In this document: positions 32,609 through 45,399 of the stretch, one piece after another
Layout of the letters: each line of letters starts with the position of its first letter
How positions within the stretch are numbered: position 1 is the stretch's first letter
Assembly (NCBI GenBank): GCA_018417955.1
Contig: JACTVC010000002.1
Span: 1,860,001 to 1,924,000 of the forward strand
Direction: 5' to 3'
Origin: Laccaria trichodermophora
Lineage: Eukaryota; Basidiomycota; Agaricomycetes; Agaricales; Hydnangiaceae
DNA length: 64,000 nt
The notes under the pieces: model-generated
Told to the model about the DNA's origin: nothing
The model's database searches: none
Seen by the model: only the letters and a program-made list of their open reading frames with translations
Program-made: the position numbers and the translations under genes

Positions 32609-34249
32609 ATGTTACCTCGCACTTCGATCGACCTCTTGCAGTTGAACCCCCGTGATCGGTATCTCTTTTCTCTCGCTCAAGCCAGAGCGGCAGAAGCTGA
32701 GTACATCGCCTACGAGGCTAAACGCGAGGAGGAAGCTCTCCTCCATCGACTCCAGCTTCAGCATGCTCGTCGTCATACCGCCCCACTTTCCAACTTCAAC
32801 TATGGGCCGTTGCATTCCAACCATAGATTGCGGTCACCTTACCAACAGTTTGACCAGTCCTCGTTGAAGCAGCAAGTCCAGGCCCGCTGCCGCGAGAGGG
32901 AAGCAGCCTTGCTGCGAGAGCAGTTGCGTCAGGTAAGTCGTGAACTACGTCACGGAAATTTAAACTGGCACTCACCCAAGTCTAGGCTCTGCTGGAAGAC
33001 CAGCAAAGCTCCGTTCCTGTGAACTGCTCAAAAAATCTCATGGAGTTTCGTATCACTCGAGCCCGTGTGGGTTCCGCTCTGAAGGACCCTCCAGGACTGC
33101 AAAAGAAAATGTACGTCACTTCGTTCAGCTGCACCATTTATTTTCTTAAATTGCTCCTGTTAGCGTCAGTTGAAATATGAAGATGTTTCTCTTGGGTTGG
33201 GACTGGAGGACGAACTTGCGACCGAAATTCGTGATACCATACACGCCATACTTGCGTCTCTTGCCGATTCATCTGCTCCCCGTCCAAACCAGGCTCAAAC
33301 AAGTAGCTCCAAGAAGGGAAAAGACAAAGAGTCCGTTACTGAAGCAGGATCCACATCACCGTCACAGAACGCGACGTCCGAAGATGTCGTTCGATCTTTT
33401 GACATCGTCGAACGTATCGAAACCGCTCTTGAAACTTTGAATGACGATTTTCATTTCCCAACCCAACTCGACTTCATCTCTACCCACGTCCACGATGTTG
33501 GTGACGGACTTGTCAAAGGCACGTCCCGCCTGGCATTCAGCGCTCGCAATCATCCTGTCAGGTACTACGAGCAAGCGTTAACTTCCCTCCTTTCTCGGCT
33601 TGACTCGATTGATAGCTTTGGGAACGAAGCGCTGAGAACGAAAAGGAAGGAGGTTGTCCGCAGGGTCGAAACAGCTCTAGACGAACTTGAAAGAGGCATA
33701 GAGGCATCACACAAGGTTGCTTCCGATGCGTCAACGCACGAGAGGAAGCCGGAAGAGGCTCAGGTTCTGCCCCTTTCTGACAGCCTCCCAGATGTTAACG
33801 CCACCGGTAGCAGCACGACTGTTTCGGATGATGTTGCAACTGAGAAAGAGGATGTGATCTCTTCATCAAACACCGAGACGATTAGCACCCCCTCGGACAT
33901 TTTCATTACCGACCCGGAAGAAGGGTCTTCACCCTCTGCGGTATCTGTTTCTGGATTGTCACGTTCCAGTGATGACGAACAGGAGGAAGAAACCAACGCC
34001 TCTCAGCCACCCCCTCCTGGTGGGGAGGTTGGGGTTGATGCCCACGCTGTCTTAGATGTTCCTATTGAGGCAGCAGTGCCAATCGTTCCAACTGCCCTCA
34101 ATCTCGGATCTGCCGTCGAACCAGAGGACGTCAGTGCGTTTCTGTTGACTGACGTGACGGATGTGCCGCAATCCCCGGGGCCGTTGCCGTCTCATGCAAC
34201 CGATGACCTTGGTAGTGATTGGTCGGATGTTGAAGAGGAACAATCTTAA
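32609..34249 (+). CDS. BAG-domain protein, HSP70 co-chaperone
   Basis: BAG domains bind the HSP70 ATPase domain and promote nucleotide exchange. The start MLPRTSIDLLQLNPRDRYLFSLAQARAAEAEY is followed by a charged helical region EAKREEEALLHRLQLQ and CREREAALLREQLRQ. Introns at about 32933-32985 and 33112-33164 precede the main exon. The BAG domain lies around 33530-33710 with NHPVRYYEQALTSLLSRLDSID and KRKEVVRRVETALDELERGIE. The C-terminal third is acidic, serine/threonine-rich and disordered, ending SDVEEEQS at 34249. The gene is complete; the TATA box and heat-shock-like motifs upstream fit chaperone regulation. It converges on the GYF gene with 149 bases between. Confidence 0.88.
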
Positions 34250-34398
34250 GTTGATGAGGTTGATGTCAAGGTCCACTTGTAAGATTATCTATCCCTGGTG
34301 ATTATGTATTTTGTACCTACTTAACGAAGATGATATCCAACACGCAATGCAAGTACTATGTTTGTGTCGGTGTGGTAGATTTCGAACATATCAGTTCT

Positions 34399-37300
34399 TT
34401 AAGCCCTGTTGCCTTTCTTCTTCTTGTTCACTACCTTGAAACCCCATTCTGGCTGCGCTGTCTTTGGCGTTGCTTTCACCACATCAGCGATCGAAACTGG
34501 TTTTGCCGGGGTCTTGCTCGTAGTGCTGACACCCTTGGGTCGGGCTGCGGCATCAGCTTTACGCTTTGAGACAAAGTCAGATGCAAAACGGCGGCCGTCG
34601 AGTGTCGTACTATGTTCATATATTGTGTCGGAGATGAGCTCGATAGTCGACGGATCAGGATCCAACGAGAAAGACAATAGCATCGCCATGATTTCCTCAA
34701 CTAAAATTGAAATGATTGCTATTAATCAAATGAAAATGGACGGCAGAGCAGTTTACCGTTGACAGTTTTGTTGAGGCCCTTCAATGACTCGCTTAGCCAT
34801 TTCAAGAAATCGTGAGACGGTGTTGCAGGAAAGTCTTCTGCCTTGGGAGCTGGTGCAGTTGGCTTTAACAGGGCTGCTGGAAGGGCAGCACTTCTAGCTC
34901 CATTGACACGAATGGACGGCGATGAGTTGATCGGAGTGGATGATCCAGAAGGAGATAGCACAGTAGGCCGGACGGCTGTCAAAGCTGGGGACGATAATTT
35001 GCCACTTGGTCCAACTGTGGTCCAGGCATTATTACTCTGCGTAAGATTAGGGGTGATCACAACCTTATATCATAAAAATCAAATCATGAAGGCGAAGAAA
35101 AATAGTCTACATACCTTGGCCGTGGAGTCTGCGTAAGCTCTTTTGGCTGTGGCTGTGGCACCAGTTTCCTTTATCGCCAGCTTCTTGCGCTTTTCCTCTT
35201 CCTCCTGGATTTCCTTCATCGTCTTCGCCGCTGGGGGCTTCACGGGTGTTGTCCAAACAGGAAGGGTGATGTTGTTCGGAGCGGCTGAAACGGTAGGAAG
35301 CGACTCCTTGACGGATACACCTCCACGTGCGCCTGTCTGAGAGGTAGGCAGGCCCCATGAAGCGGTGAAGGGTTGTACATCTTCTTTTCCATCTACAGCG
35401 GTAGATCCGCGAGCAGCACGTTCTCGCTCCCTTTCTGCAGCTTTACGACTTTCCGCTTTCTTTGCTTCAGCTTCTTGTATCTCCCGCAGGCTCAAGGAAA
35501 CCCCGGGGGCCCGAGATTTCTTTTTCTCTTCCTCTTTAACCCAAGCAACTTTTGGCGTTGGCGGCGTCGGTGCCGATGATTCGGCAACTTGGCAAGTCGG
35601 CTTCGAGTGTTGAATTGGCGTGATAATCTTGCTTTGGACAGTTGGGACAGACAAATCTTCAGACGACGTTACAGGCTCCGGGATTCCTTGTGAGGAGATA
35701 ATTTGGTCTTGTGTTTCCTTGGTGGAAACCACTGAGCATTCCGGCCCTTCATGTTGTTGATTGTTCTGACCACCATTGCTGACTGTTGAACCGCTGGGTT
35801 CTGGGTCCTTCCAAGGGTCTTCAAGAATGCCTTGAGATGCGACTACCCACGGAGAAGGCTCGTTTGATTGTGAACTTGGCCGAGAGATATGATTGCCTCG
35901 ACCCCAAGGTGATGGTTGGGCGTGAGTAGCGGGGACTGAGATCGTATTTGTTGATGTGGGGTGAGGAACTTCGAAGGGCCCTGGGCGTCGAGACTGAGAT
36001 TCTTCCTGTACACTTTTCCATGGTGTAGCGACTTGAGCAATTATTGGACTAGCGCCTTGACTACCCGAAGGTGGGGTGAACGTCGTGTGATCGGGGCTGA
36101 TTCTGTGTCCAGTGTCTGGCTGCTGCGCCGACAAATACTCCTGTACAGGCGAATGTGAAAGCAATCGACGATCAAGAATTGTATTTGAGGGACCATGAGT
36201 CTGGTTGTCCTCGTGTAACGCATTGTGAGGATTACCGGCGTCGCCATTTCCATATATCTGGTGAGCACGATGACCACCAGGCAGGCTATCACTGGAAATT
36301 ATGGTTGGCCTGTTGGAGAGATCGTTGTAAGTGGAGGAGGGAACCATTATAGCCGGCTCAGCTCCAAAGGTGTCCTGACTCCAAGGTCCTTGCGCTGAAG
36401 CGTAGCCAGTAACGCGTTCGTATACGTTCAACAAGGGGCCTTGACCAACTGGGATGTTGCCAAACGATGGTGAACGTAATGCTAGCGCCGGATCGTGTGC
36501 ATAATCATGGCTAGGTCTCCTGCTGGCAAATAGAGGACCTGTATCAGGGGTTGCAGGATATCCAAGCCCAGCTGAATCCCCCCCAAAATATAGGTTGTTG
36601 CTCGCTCTTCCCCCGAATGAAGAGGGATCTGGTGATGAATCACCAAAGCGACCCGTGCCAAATGATGATGAAGGAGAATCAGACGGATTAGAGCCACTGC
36701 CAATATGAGAATCGAGTGTTGAGCTACGCAACGATCGAACTGGTGCGGGTTGATAAGGGTTGGAGAAGACGTTTTGGTTTGCGATTGAGTGGAGGGGCTG
36801 CGGAGGAGAACCATTCTGTAGAGGTAAGCCTGGTGGGAGAACCGGAACGAAAGGCGAAAGAAATATTTTATCGCCATGTGCAAGCTTTGCCAATTGCTCA
36901 ACAGTGATCCATTGCGAGTCCAAGTGCGTACGTTTCATGGGGAGGTCGACGGAGAAATACCCATCATCATACCACTTCTGCATCAAGTCAGCGCGAAACG
37001 GGCCTGAGACGTCGTTAGCCTCATAAGAGGGTGAGACAGACTATACTTACCTTGGACCTGACCAGTTGGATCCTTGTAGGACCACTCGATACCTGCAAGA
37101 TCGCGCACATCTGAAAACGAATTGTGTATTCCTGTGGCGCCGAGAGGATCAAGTGGGTTTGCGTAGCCAAGATGTGATTGAGCATGCCCTCTCGACTCAG
37201 AGTCAAAAGCGTCTGACGACGGATATAAATCAGAACGGCTTTCACTTTGTGTATGCTCGGCAGCGAGTGAGGTCACAAGTGGGGGACGAGTCCGTCGTTC

Positions 37301-38215
37301 TGCATCTGCACCAACTTCTTCCTCTTTCTCCTCCCTGATTCCTGCGTTCTTATCATCATGTTCCCAATCACCTCCAGAGTCGCGATATGTAGCAGCTCCA
37401 GATTTCAATGACGCCTCAGACGCACGACGTCGAGAAGTCCACGAATCTCCATTATTGAGTACGCCATCGAAATTCGGCATAAACCCAGCACGCGAGCGGG
37501 GGGAAGGAAGAGCGACGTTTCTAGGAGAAGCCGCATGTGTTTGGAGCGTTGAGAGCGACTGTTTGCGGGAAATGTTCGAGGCCGGCGGTTCTGATGAAGG
37601 GCGTTAAGAATACTGAGGGGGGACAAAACAGCAGGATCGCACCGGTATTACTGTCACGACGCTTGAGCGTGCCAAATCGTTCTCTAGATGGGCTACCAGT
37701 GGCGGAGGTTGTATTAAGAGCTATTCGAGGGCGCTCAATCCCGAGCGCGGACGTATTCAAGGGAGAAAGATAATCGGTAGATTGACGTCGACGGAGATCG
37801 GAGTTCAAAGGACCTGTGAAAAGCTGAACAAACGGTGAGGGGCGATGAAATAGGTTGAGAGTTCATAATGGCGACCGCTTGCCTTCCTTTCTGCATCACC
37901 CATTTCGCGCAGCCCTATTGGTTCGCTTCCTAACTCTCGGACAACACCCTCCCATCGTTCGACCTCTAGCGCAAGGCCACCCTTGGTACCTTCTCTGTAA
38001 ATTCGAAGGAGATCATTCTTTGAATAACGGAATGGATGAGCTTCGTCTGGTTTTTCAGGATGTGCTTGAGAGACCGGCGAGACGAGAGCTGAGTAGGTGG
38101 ACATGGCTGGAGTGGCCGCAGAGAGAGGTGGTGAGGGTGGTGGCTGTGAACGCGAAAGAGGCTGGTGCTTGGTGCGCATCCATTCAGGCCCAAAATGCAT
38201 GGTAGTTGTAGACAT
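34399..38215 (-). CDS. GYF-domain protein (SMY2/GIGYF-like)
   Basis: GYF domains bind proline-rich PPG motifs; related proteins act in translational repression and vesicle traffic. The ATG at 38215 starts MSTTTMHFGPEWM. The N-terminal region includes HPFRYSKNDLLRIYREG, a 4E-binding-like context (Y-x-x-x-x-L-L-like), but I do not assert this function. The GYF domain joins IEWSYKDPTGQVQG (about 37050-37095) across an intron to PFRADLMQKWYDDGYFSVDLPMKR (about 36930-36995). The large middle exon (35079-36986) is disordered and serine/proline/glutamine-rich. It ends with a helical KEEEKKKSRAPGVSLSLREIQEAEAKKAE segment. The C-terminal exons reach WGFKVVNKKKKGNRA at 34399. About 1,200 residues. Confidence 0.88.
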
Positions 38216-38455
38216 TTCTATTTTGTAGATGTAGTTTGTGAGGATGAGGTGTACGCGGTATTTTTCAAAATTTCTGAATCAGTGTCGGTTCAGCTAAAGT
38301 TTCTTCACACACGTGGAAAATCATTCTCATTGCTGAGTTTTAAATAGCATAAATAACAACCAACTCCATCCAGTCTACACTCTGCTCTGAAGTATATACA
38401 TTATATCAACTCATTTTAACCCGCCAAACGGACGTTGGTAATGCTACAACTCAAG

Positions 38456-40782
38456 TCAGTCGACATCCCACTTGAACGAAACGGCAATCTGACCTTGAAG
38501 CTTGCGAGCCGTCGGCAAAATGAATGCCAACAGAAAGATGACTCCAAAAGCCATGCAAATCGCCGAAACGATGTAGTATCCATCTTGCTCCGTGGTACAT
38601 ACGCCATTGATTTCGTGGCACAGCTTCTTTCCATGATCCGACACGCATTCCGTCGCTGCAAAACCGACATGAACGTAAGCATCAGAACGGCTTAAATGAA
38701 GTGTCATACCTTGAACTTTGACATCCATGCCAGCATCAGGCACTTGGCATATCGCGACGCTGAAGAGGTCAACACCTACTAGGGGGTCAATTGATGGCCT
38801 TGCAAGCAGGCGGTAACCACATTCCTTTGAGAACGAACCACTTTGGCCAAGTGCCGCCCATGTTGGTAAAGGTGTTCAGCAGCTAAAAAAAACGAATGAG
38901 ATTTGATGAGGACCTAGCTGTGAGGCGTACCGTCATGTATGTCCCTCCAATTAGTGGGTCAGATACTCGTGTGTGAAACGCTGAAATGCCAACAAATTGA
39001 ACGGTCCTGTATTCGTTCATTTGAGTATTAGCACTCCTTCGAGAGCGGAGACCGATCTTACGAGGCAAAAGATGATAGTACTGTGTGGAATATGAGAAAT
39101 GCGAAGAAACCAAGGGTTATCGGGGGTTTCGGGAACCAGTAGACAACGAGGGTGGCAATCAGACAAAAGAGAAGGCGAGGCCAAAACGCGTGCATCCATG
39201 GCCTAAGAGGACGATCGCCCCTAGACCACTTGGCAGCTAGCCACCCGCCTGTTATTTGAAACGGAAAATCAATCAACACAGCAATCGCGAGGTCCTCGCG
39301 TCTAAAACCCTTCTCCACCATCTTAAGAGAAGTGGCGGCCTCGTTTGCTGCGAATCCAACCTTAGCGAATAGATGCATAAGGATGAGGAGTTGTACATCT
39401 GGTTGTAAATATGTTAGAGCAACCCGCAAGTCAAATGGAATATAATTCTGATCACGTTTTAGCTTGCAGATAGTCCAGATTGTCTTGTAAACAGCTGTTA
39501 TGCTCATATCTGCTTCACTAGCAGGTTCTTTGTCCTGTGATGTATATTAAGACTGAAATGTAGGAAAAACAAAGTCGCGCACCTCTTTCTTAAAGAATAG
39601 CAGCCAGAATGTAACTAGATAACAAACAATGCTCCAGAACCTCAAGTAGCCGCTCAGGCTTAGTTGAGGAACGCCCCATCTCGCACTGCGGACAGGTTAT
39701 CAATATTTCGAAATATCTATCGGACGGACATACGCAAAAGCTTCGCTGTTGAAGGCGAGGAATACCGTGAAGGAAGCGAAGAAGCCAGTATTGAGTCCAA
39801 TCGTTTGACACGTTGATGCGTACGATAAACAATCTTGCGAAAGAAGGGTGAGTGCCCAGCCTTGAAAAAGATCATTACGGGGTACAATCAATAAACTGGA
39901 GGAAGGTACCATCGACGGCTATATCTACATTGATCACGTCAACGTGCTGCACGGAATCAAAGAATTATTGCTTACCTTGTGTAGCAGAAAACAACACAAG
40001 CAGCGTAAAGATGACGGTAAGTTCAGTAACATTGTTTCCCGGCTAAAACTGGTAAAAGATGACATTACACAGGAATATGAGGGTGCTTACATCGTCAAGA
40101 AGTTTTTGGACGTTAAGCGAGATGTAAAGCATTAGAGTTCCCACAATCAGCTGCATTGGTATGATCCATGACTTTCGACGCCCAACGGATCTGATGAAAA
40201 CCGAGTCGACGATGGGCGACCAGAGAAGTTTGAGGGAATACGGATAACTTGACAACGCAAATGTCGCAAGTTGCGAGTATGACAAATGTTCTTTGAGAAG
40301 AAATGGCACAGATCCTATACACAAAATAAAATAAGGACGGTAGTATGGAACATGTTCAAAGCACGACAGACCTAAAGCAAGCCCAAGCTGATCAACAAGG
40401 GCTTGATAATTAGCGCAATTTTGCTTACGGTGATTTGAGTCGACCGTACCGGAACACCCTGAATAAGATCTTTGTGCACTTGAGAAGATGTCAGAGTGAC
40501 TAGGAGAAGAAACTCACAGAGAACGCAGAGTAAAACCATACTCCTCTTATCCCTCGCTGAAATCGGCCGCTTGGATTCGGGGAGAAGTTCTTGATTCTCG
40601 CGCTCACCCAAGTCTCGGGCCGCTTGCTGGCGTTCATCTTCACCGAGAAGTGTCAACTCTAAGTCTTCTTCCCCATCCTCCAATGTCGGCACACGCGGCG
40701 TCCTTGGAGTACGTGGAGAAATGTGTATGCTGCTCAAAGACGAGGAGACTGCCATTGAATCTGGACGAGATTTGCCTCTCAT
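38456..40782 (-). CDS. Acetyl-CoA transporter, SLC33A1/ACATN family (MFS)
   Basis: Moves acetyl-CoA into the ER/Golgi lumen in animals; the fungal role is less known. A cytosolic N-terminus of about 100 residues (MRGKSRPDS..., rich in TPR/serine and acidic stretches) precedes the helices. Diagnostic segments are YLIQGVPV(G) near 40420-40460, LGSVPFLLKEHLSYSQLATFALSSYPYSLKLLWSPIVD (about 40205-40320), GRRKSWIIPMQ and VDGWALTLL near 39860. Also present are LLILMHLFAKVGFAANEAATSLKMVEKGF (about 39310-39395), FQITGGWLAAKWSRG, and late VQFVGISAFHTRVSDPLIGGTYMT (about 38935-39010). The cysteine-containing loop and last helix GVIFLLAFILPTARKLQ end at 38456. About nine introns. Complete. Confidence 0.9.
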
Positions 40783-41251
40783 AGCCTTGTTTTTGCGTTC
40801 GGTAGTTCGCGAGAGACTTGTTTTGGAGAAACGCTGGCACTGACACGTGCCAAATCTCAGTCACGTCGCGACCCAACCTAAACTAAAAACTTGACTAGCT
40901 TGACTCCCTACAGACAGACTACAGACAGACACCTACGCACATCCATAGTTTCCAACGTGTCAGTACGCGGCAACAACTATCCGCACAAAGCGGCATTCGT
41001 ACCCCTAGCTTCTAGCGTCGTCCTGATCTCAAAACTATCTTGAGCATTACGGGTCACTCGGACGAAGCTCATACCCAATCTTTTGTATCATTTCTCGCCA
41101 CAACTTACGATTGCACCTGTCACGAGCGACTTTCAACGATTGTTGATTATGGCTGAGGCTCCATTACAATCGAGACCGCTCGATGAATATATAAGCTGAC
41201 CAGGGAAAACTCGAGCGACCATCTCACTTGCTTTCCTCCTATTTGGTGTCC
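40783..41251. other. 469-base divergent intergenic region
   Basis: No gene seen. It separates the divergent SLC33A1-like and CYP genes. It holds a perfect 11-base tandem pair CTACAGACAGA at 40908-40929 and a TATA box near its right end. Confidence 0.6.
41188..41195 (+). promoter_or_regulatory. TATA box of CYP gene
   Basis: TATATAAG 57 bases before the ATG at 41252, in the correct orientation for the plus-strand cytochrome P450. Confidence 0.55.
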
Positions 41252-43275
41252 ATGTTTCTCTATCTGTCTTCAAAACTTTTCCTCCTTAGCCTTGGATTCT
41301 TGATCGTCTGTGTGTCCCGTTACATTTTTCACTTGCTCTTGACAAGACGCGTCCTCTCTCGGATTCCTGGGCCTCCACCGTCATCTCTTCTCTGGGGCGA
41401 AGAATGGAATCTATATCAGAGCGTACCTGGCTTCCCCTACGTCGAGTGGCACAAGAGATATGGAAAAGTTGTCAAATTTTCGGGTGCCCTTTGGGTATGC
41501 GACTTGTCAAATTCGTTCAAGTTGCGCCATTGATGTTTCTAATAGCACCCAGTCGTATCCATAACCGATTTCAAAGCTATCTCTTTTATCCTAGGAGAGG
41601 GTATCTATAGTCTTCCCAAACCTCGAGGCGTCCGTGCCTGGTTTAGAGCGACCCTTGGGGAGGGTATTCTTTGGGTAGAAGGTCGGCGCAGCTTACTTCA
41701 TAACGTTTCCTCTGACCTGAATAATATGCTGGACAAGGGAAACTTGCTCATGAGCAGCAACGGCGTATTCTAGCTCCAGCTTTAAGGTATGATTTCGCCG
41801 TATCCCATTTTGTTCAACCAAACTCAAGGTCCTGACCAAAGCCAGCAAGCCGTTCGTGGCTTGACACCAGTTTTTTTTGAGACTTCGGCAAAATTAGCAA
41901 TGCAATGGACGAAGCTTTTTGATGCAAGCTCAGTGGACGAAATGGAAATTGATATTACCAATTGGGCTGGTCGGTTTGCGTGCGTTCACGATCTATCCTC
42001 TATCTTGCTGAAGTTTTGACGCATTTATATGCCCATAGGCTTGACACCATTGGACGAGCTGCGTTCTCTTATGATTTTGACTGCCTTTCAGGCACGCCCC
42101 ACCCTCTAGAAGAGGCCCTAAATGGATTAACGAACTCTGAACACAAAAGTTCGTCCTTCTATATGAGAGCGCTCTTCTGGCTGTTTCCTCCTGTGCTTTC
42201 CATGGGGAAGAAGGGTGAGATGATCCAGAAAACAAAATTTGAACTTGGTGTGATTGCATCCAGGATGTGGTGGGACGCAAAAGTCGCGGGGGATCGTGAC
42301 AGCAAAACCGTAATGGCACACATGCGTAAGATCAATTTCCACTCTTGCATGTTTCAACTACATTTATTTTCTAGTACGACGAGATGACTCGTTCCCCCAT
42401 TCTCTTCTGGACGAGCAACACGTAGTTTCTCAGATGCGAACCATTATTTCGGCTGGTTATGAGACTGTGTCAGCTGTCGTAGCTGTGAGAATCTACTCAT
42501 TGACATTCGTGCTCAGTTACTAATTCTCTTGTGTAGTGGTTACTCTATGAACTAGCTTCCGATAATCAACTTCAGGTTGCCCTCAGGGAAGAAGTCTCTT
42601 CTTTGCTCGATCACTCGATGGACTCTGTCAACAGCCGGTGCCCCCTTCTTGATGCCGTTTTGAAGGAGACCTTGAGATTACATCCCGCGATCCTAGAAAA
42701 TCATCACGAGGTATGTCTGCCTGATAATTTTTGCATCGTTCAAATTCTAACTCTTACGATCCAGACTGCTCACGATATCTGTCTCCCTCTTTCAGAACCG
42801 ATTCCCGGGATGAATGAACTGCAACTCTTTCTACCGAAAGGAACGCTGTTGGTGATACCAGTGAATGCGATACAGTCTGACCCAGAAATATGGGGGCCTG
42901 ATGCAAAGATTTTTCGGCCTCAACGGTGGTTGGAAATGAAGCAGAATGGCAATCGTCGCGGCCGCGAGCTCCTAGCATTTAGCGAGGGGTAGGGCATTTG
43001 CCATTCTAAGAGGATTTAACTCAAAGCGTTTCACAGACCCCGCTCATGCATTGGAAAATCGTTTGCAACAGCGGAGATCAAGGTAAGAACACCTTCATTG
43101 GGAATTACCGACACCCTCTGATATGTATGTTTCCCAGGCTCTCGTTGTAACACTCGTCCGCCAATTTTCCTTTACTTGCCCCTACGAGATTGAGGCTTTC
43201 CAAAGTTTTGTCGTTCGGCCTCGCGTCAAAGATCAAACTGCCAGTTCACTTCCTTTAATTGTTCGCAGACTGTAG
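41252..43275 (+). CDS. Cytochrome P450 monooxygenase, fungal CYP of unknown substrate
   Basis: Membrane-anchored haem monooxygenase. The start MFLYLSSKLFLLSLGFLIVCVSRY is an ER anchor, followed by the proline hinge RIPGPPPSS. HKRYGKVVKFSGALW leads to the C-helix region. Here a 51-base intron must be removed (about 41685-41739) to give HEQQRRILAPALR, so the reading frame is intact despite an apparent stop. I-helix AGYETVS lies near 42450 (AG-x-E-T). The ExxR motif is KETLRLHP (about 42663-42686), the PERF-like region FRPQRW, and the haem loop FSEG joined to PRSCIGKSFA across an intron (42979-43060). It ends LIVRRL at 43275. About twelve exons. Substrate unknown; the neighbour is ERG5, tail to tail, 130 bases away. 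Confidence 0.9.
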
Positions 43276-43405
43276 AGAACGCATTCCAGCAAGCGATCTT
43301 TAGCGCTTATGATAACTTCAATGATCTATAATTCCTCCCCCTTATCTTGGTCAATGTCTCATAAATATTAGGGTATTTTAGTGTATTTTATAATTGCATA
43401 TTGGT

Positions 43406-45200
43406 CTATGAATGGGTACGCGGTGTAAGTTTGAGTTTACAACCATCTTTAGGGAAGCAAGTCGCAATAATCCTGCGAGAGATCGTCAAGCTAAGATTAG
43501 AAGCTGTGAATTCAAGACTTACTCGACAGTGTTGCTAAGAGGAGTGACCTCGTGTTCCCAATCCATCATAGCGCATGCAGTAGCAAGCACCAGGGTCATG
43601 TTCATGGTTGCGTATTCGAGACCGATGCAGCGATGAGGTCCACTCCCAAAAACGAGATAATTTTTTGGATTAGAATTCGCCAAGCCCTGAGGATCTAACC
43701 ACCTCTCAGGGTTGAAGGATTCTGGATCGGGGTAAACGGAGCTGTCATGAAGGGAGTTGTAAAAGGATGGGATGACCATGCTGTTGGCCGGAACAGTGTA
43801 ATCATCAGTGATGGGGAAAGCTTTGGTTGCTTTGTACGGGACCTAAAATAATTCATAAACAGGAGGGTGGAGGACATGAATGGTGACCGACAAACCATCA
43901 GAACGGGAGGTTGTACTCGCATGCTTTCTTTGACAACAGCCTGAAGATAGGGCATTTGGGCCAGCGTTTCAAGAGACAATGGTCGCTCGTAATCGCCCTG
44001 ACGAACTCGCTCCTGCTCTTCTTTGACCTTGGCCATAACCTCAGGATGATCAGCGAGATGTTGAAAACCATAGATCAAACCGCTGGACATGGCATCTTGC
44101 GATGCAAACAAGAACGAAAATACGACCATGGCCATCTCGAGGTCGCTAAATTCTTTTCGGTAGTTGTACGTCGGGTCAGCGAGTACTTGTACCCACTCGT
44201 CCAGCATGCACTCCGGCTCAGCGCCATTAGCCATCGCGATTTTACTGTTATGGGCGGCGAGTTCGAGCCAGCGCATGGCAACTTTACGAGCTTGGATCGC
44301 TTTGTAAACTTTGGTTCCAGGCAAAGCTAAGGGGAAGTTGACGAGTTCGAGTGCTTGTGTAATTGCCCAGTATTTCTCGTTGATTTCCCGAGCGGCGTGC
44401 TCGGGGATGTGATTTCCACAGAAGACGCGCAAGGAAGTATCCATGTTCATGGCTCGGGCAGTCATCATGATGGGCTGAGCTGCACCCGTCTTCGCAGCCT
44501 CCGCAATCCAGTTTTTGAGGTGCTTGCGCGTGATGCTCTCCTGAATGGCGACGTAGATACTAGAGAATATGAGGTGAATATGTTGAACAAAGTGAATATC
44601 GGACGTACCCAAGGGCCTTGCGAGTGAATAAAGCATTCAAACCACGTCTATATTGCACATGGTCTTTCCCGGTAAGGAATACCCTGAACAGCATTAGGTA
44701 TGGTGAACATGTTGGCGACGTAGAAGAAATTTACCAGTTCTCAGGGGAAAGAATTTGTTTACCAGCATGAACCAGGGCAGGTTCTGCGAAGGAAGGGGAG
44801 TTGAGAATCTTGCGTGCGTATTCATTTGAGGAGGCCATTACGATGAAGCTTAAGCAAAATCAGCAAAGAGCGGGGGACGCGAAGAAAGTTGAACCAACAT
44901 ATTGAAGACGCTGACCGCGCTAAGAGCACCAGAATTCCATTGTTTCTTGTAGGATTCCATGGATGGCGACATGGAGTCTGCAAATTTACCGATGAGGGGG
45001 ATTGTCCACTTGTCGCTGGGAAGATGGCGCTTCTTGAAGCGATAGACGGACTGTTCAAGGACAAGAAGAGCAATGACGATTGCGATGGTAGTATAGAACC
45101 ATGTTGCAGACTTGCCGTATGCAACAGAGGGAACAGCAAAGGAATAGAGAGAAGGATTGGCCGTGGAGGCTGGTATTTTGGCAGAAGCTAGGCGATCCAT
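43406..45200 (-). CDS. ERG5: Sterol C-22 desaturase (CYP61)
   Basis: Introduces the C-22 double bond in the ergosterol side chain, in the ER. The ATG at 45200 (MDRLASAKIPAS) precedes a membrane anchor FYTTIAIVIALLVLEQSVYRF and the CYP61-typical WTIPLIGKFADSMSPSMESYKKQWNSG (about 44925-45015). Later motifs are QYRRGLNALFTRKAL near 44635-44670, FLFASQDAMSSGLIY in the I-helix (about 44070-44110), KESMRVQPPVLMVPYK (ExxR), FNPERW, and the haem loop FGSGPHRCIGLEYA (about 43610-43650). The last exon, joined after NTVE, reads FPKDGCKLKLTPRTHS with the stop at 43406-43408. The I-helix lacks the usual AGxxT threonine pattern and shows ASQD, as expected for this family. About seven exons. Complete. Confidence 0.93.
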
Positions 45201-45399
45201 GGAGAAGTGAGGGAAGACCCAAGGAATATAACAAGAATATAAATATACTTACAACCTGCTTACAACTTTCTGGAGAATCGTATCATTCCTTTCTTTTTTT
45301 CGGTCATTTTCGGGCCGATTTTAGGCTAAGCCTTGAGTGTGTCCAACATCACATGACCGCGACCTCATGCCTGTCACAGTCCAGTGAAGTCACATCATC

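Noticed and set aside
33760..33996. Antisense frame in the BAG gene tail
   Set aside because: A shadow of the serine/threonine/acidic-rich coding exon; no independent support.
40908..40929. 11-base tandem pair in the SLC33A1-like/CYP gap as a regulatory element
   Set aside because: Only two copies of a simple sequence, with no known binding site; kept as a note, not a finding.
41685..41790. Possible frameshift/stop making the CYP450 a pseudogene
   Set aside because: Removing a short intron gives HEQQRRILAPALR in frame, the expected C-helix; all later motifs are intact.
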